NCBI GenBank assembly: GCA_027307295.1
Contig: DAHUXF010000169.1
Coordinates: forward strand, 1 to 6,525
Source of the DNA: Acidobacteriaceae bacterium
GTDB lineage: Bacteria > Acidobacteriota > Terriglobia > Terriglobales > Acidobacteriaceae
Direction: 5' to 3'
Length of the DNA: 6,525 nt
Shown: positions 6,498 to 6,525 of the stretch, piece after piece
Layout of the letters: each line of letters opens with the position of its first letter
How positions within the stretch are numbered: the stretch's first letter is position 1
Notes under the pieces: generated by a model
Seen by the model: the letters and a program-made list of their open reading frames with translations, nothing else
Told to the model about the DNA's origin: nothing
The model's database searches: none
Position numbers and translations under genes: made by a program

Positions 6498-6525
6498 AAC
6501 TTATAGGAAGATGCTCGCCATCCGT

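Noticed and set aside
6500..6505. TATAAG on the minus strand as a -10 box for the LolA-like operon
   Set aside because: The start of transcription would fall inside the ribosome binding site at 6491-6497, which is implausible, and the -35 region cannot be assessed at the window edge.

Overview
The window looks like an ordinary chromosomal stretch from a moderately GC-rich free-living bacterium. The gene mix fits Acidobacteriota best: a large Asp-box (BNR/sortilin-like) secreted protein, a LolA-like secreted protein and a cyanovirin-type (CVNH) secreted protein. This assignment is an inference from family content. No ribosomal or other phylogenetic marker except enolase is present, and no database search was possible.

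Layout: (1) 73-1386, + strand: a complete enolase (eno) with all expected catalytic residues. (2) 1467-2393, + strand: a secreted 308-residue protein made of two CVNH domains (four half-repeats) joined by an Asp/Arg-rich linker. It follows eno by 80 bases with no visible terminator between them. (3) 2394-2494: a convergent intergenic region with a very strong, roughly symmetric terminator hairpin and a second hairpin suited to the minus strand. (4) 2495-5686, minus strand: a secreted 1063-residue Asp-box propeller protein with a C-terminal beta-sandwich-like and helical region. (5) 5739-6485, minus strand: a secreted 248-residue LolA-like protein. It lies 52 bases upstream of gene 4 in the same direction, so the two probably form an operon transcribed from beyond the right edge. 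The gap between them carries a 15-bp tandem direct repeat.

Enolase serves central carbon metabolism. The other three products all begin with a signal peptide and should act in the periplasm or outside the cell: a probable glycan-binding lectin, a large scaffold- or hydrolase-like propeller, and a probable lipid- or lipoprotein-binding partner. Nothing in the sequence ties the lectin functionally to the propeller/LolA-like pair, because they converge on opposite strands. I see no mobile element, CRISPR array, tRNA, rRNA or riboswitch. There is no clear undescribed multi-gene system. The most distinctive items are the architecture of the double-CVNH protein, its charged linker, and the small structured or repeated elements between genes.
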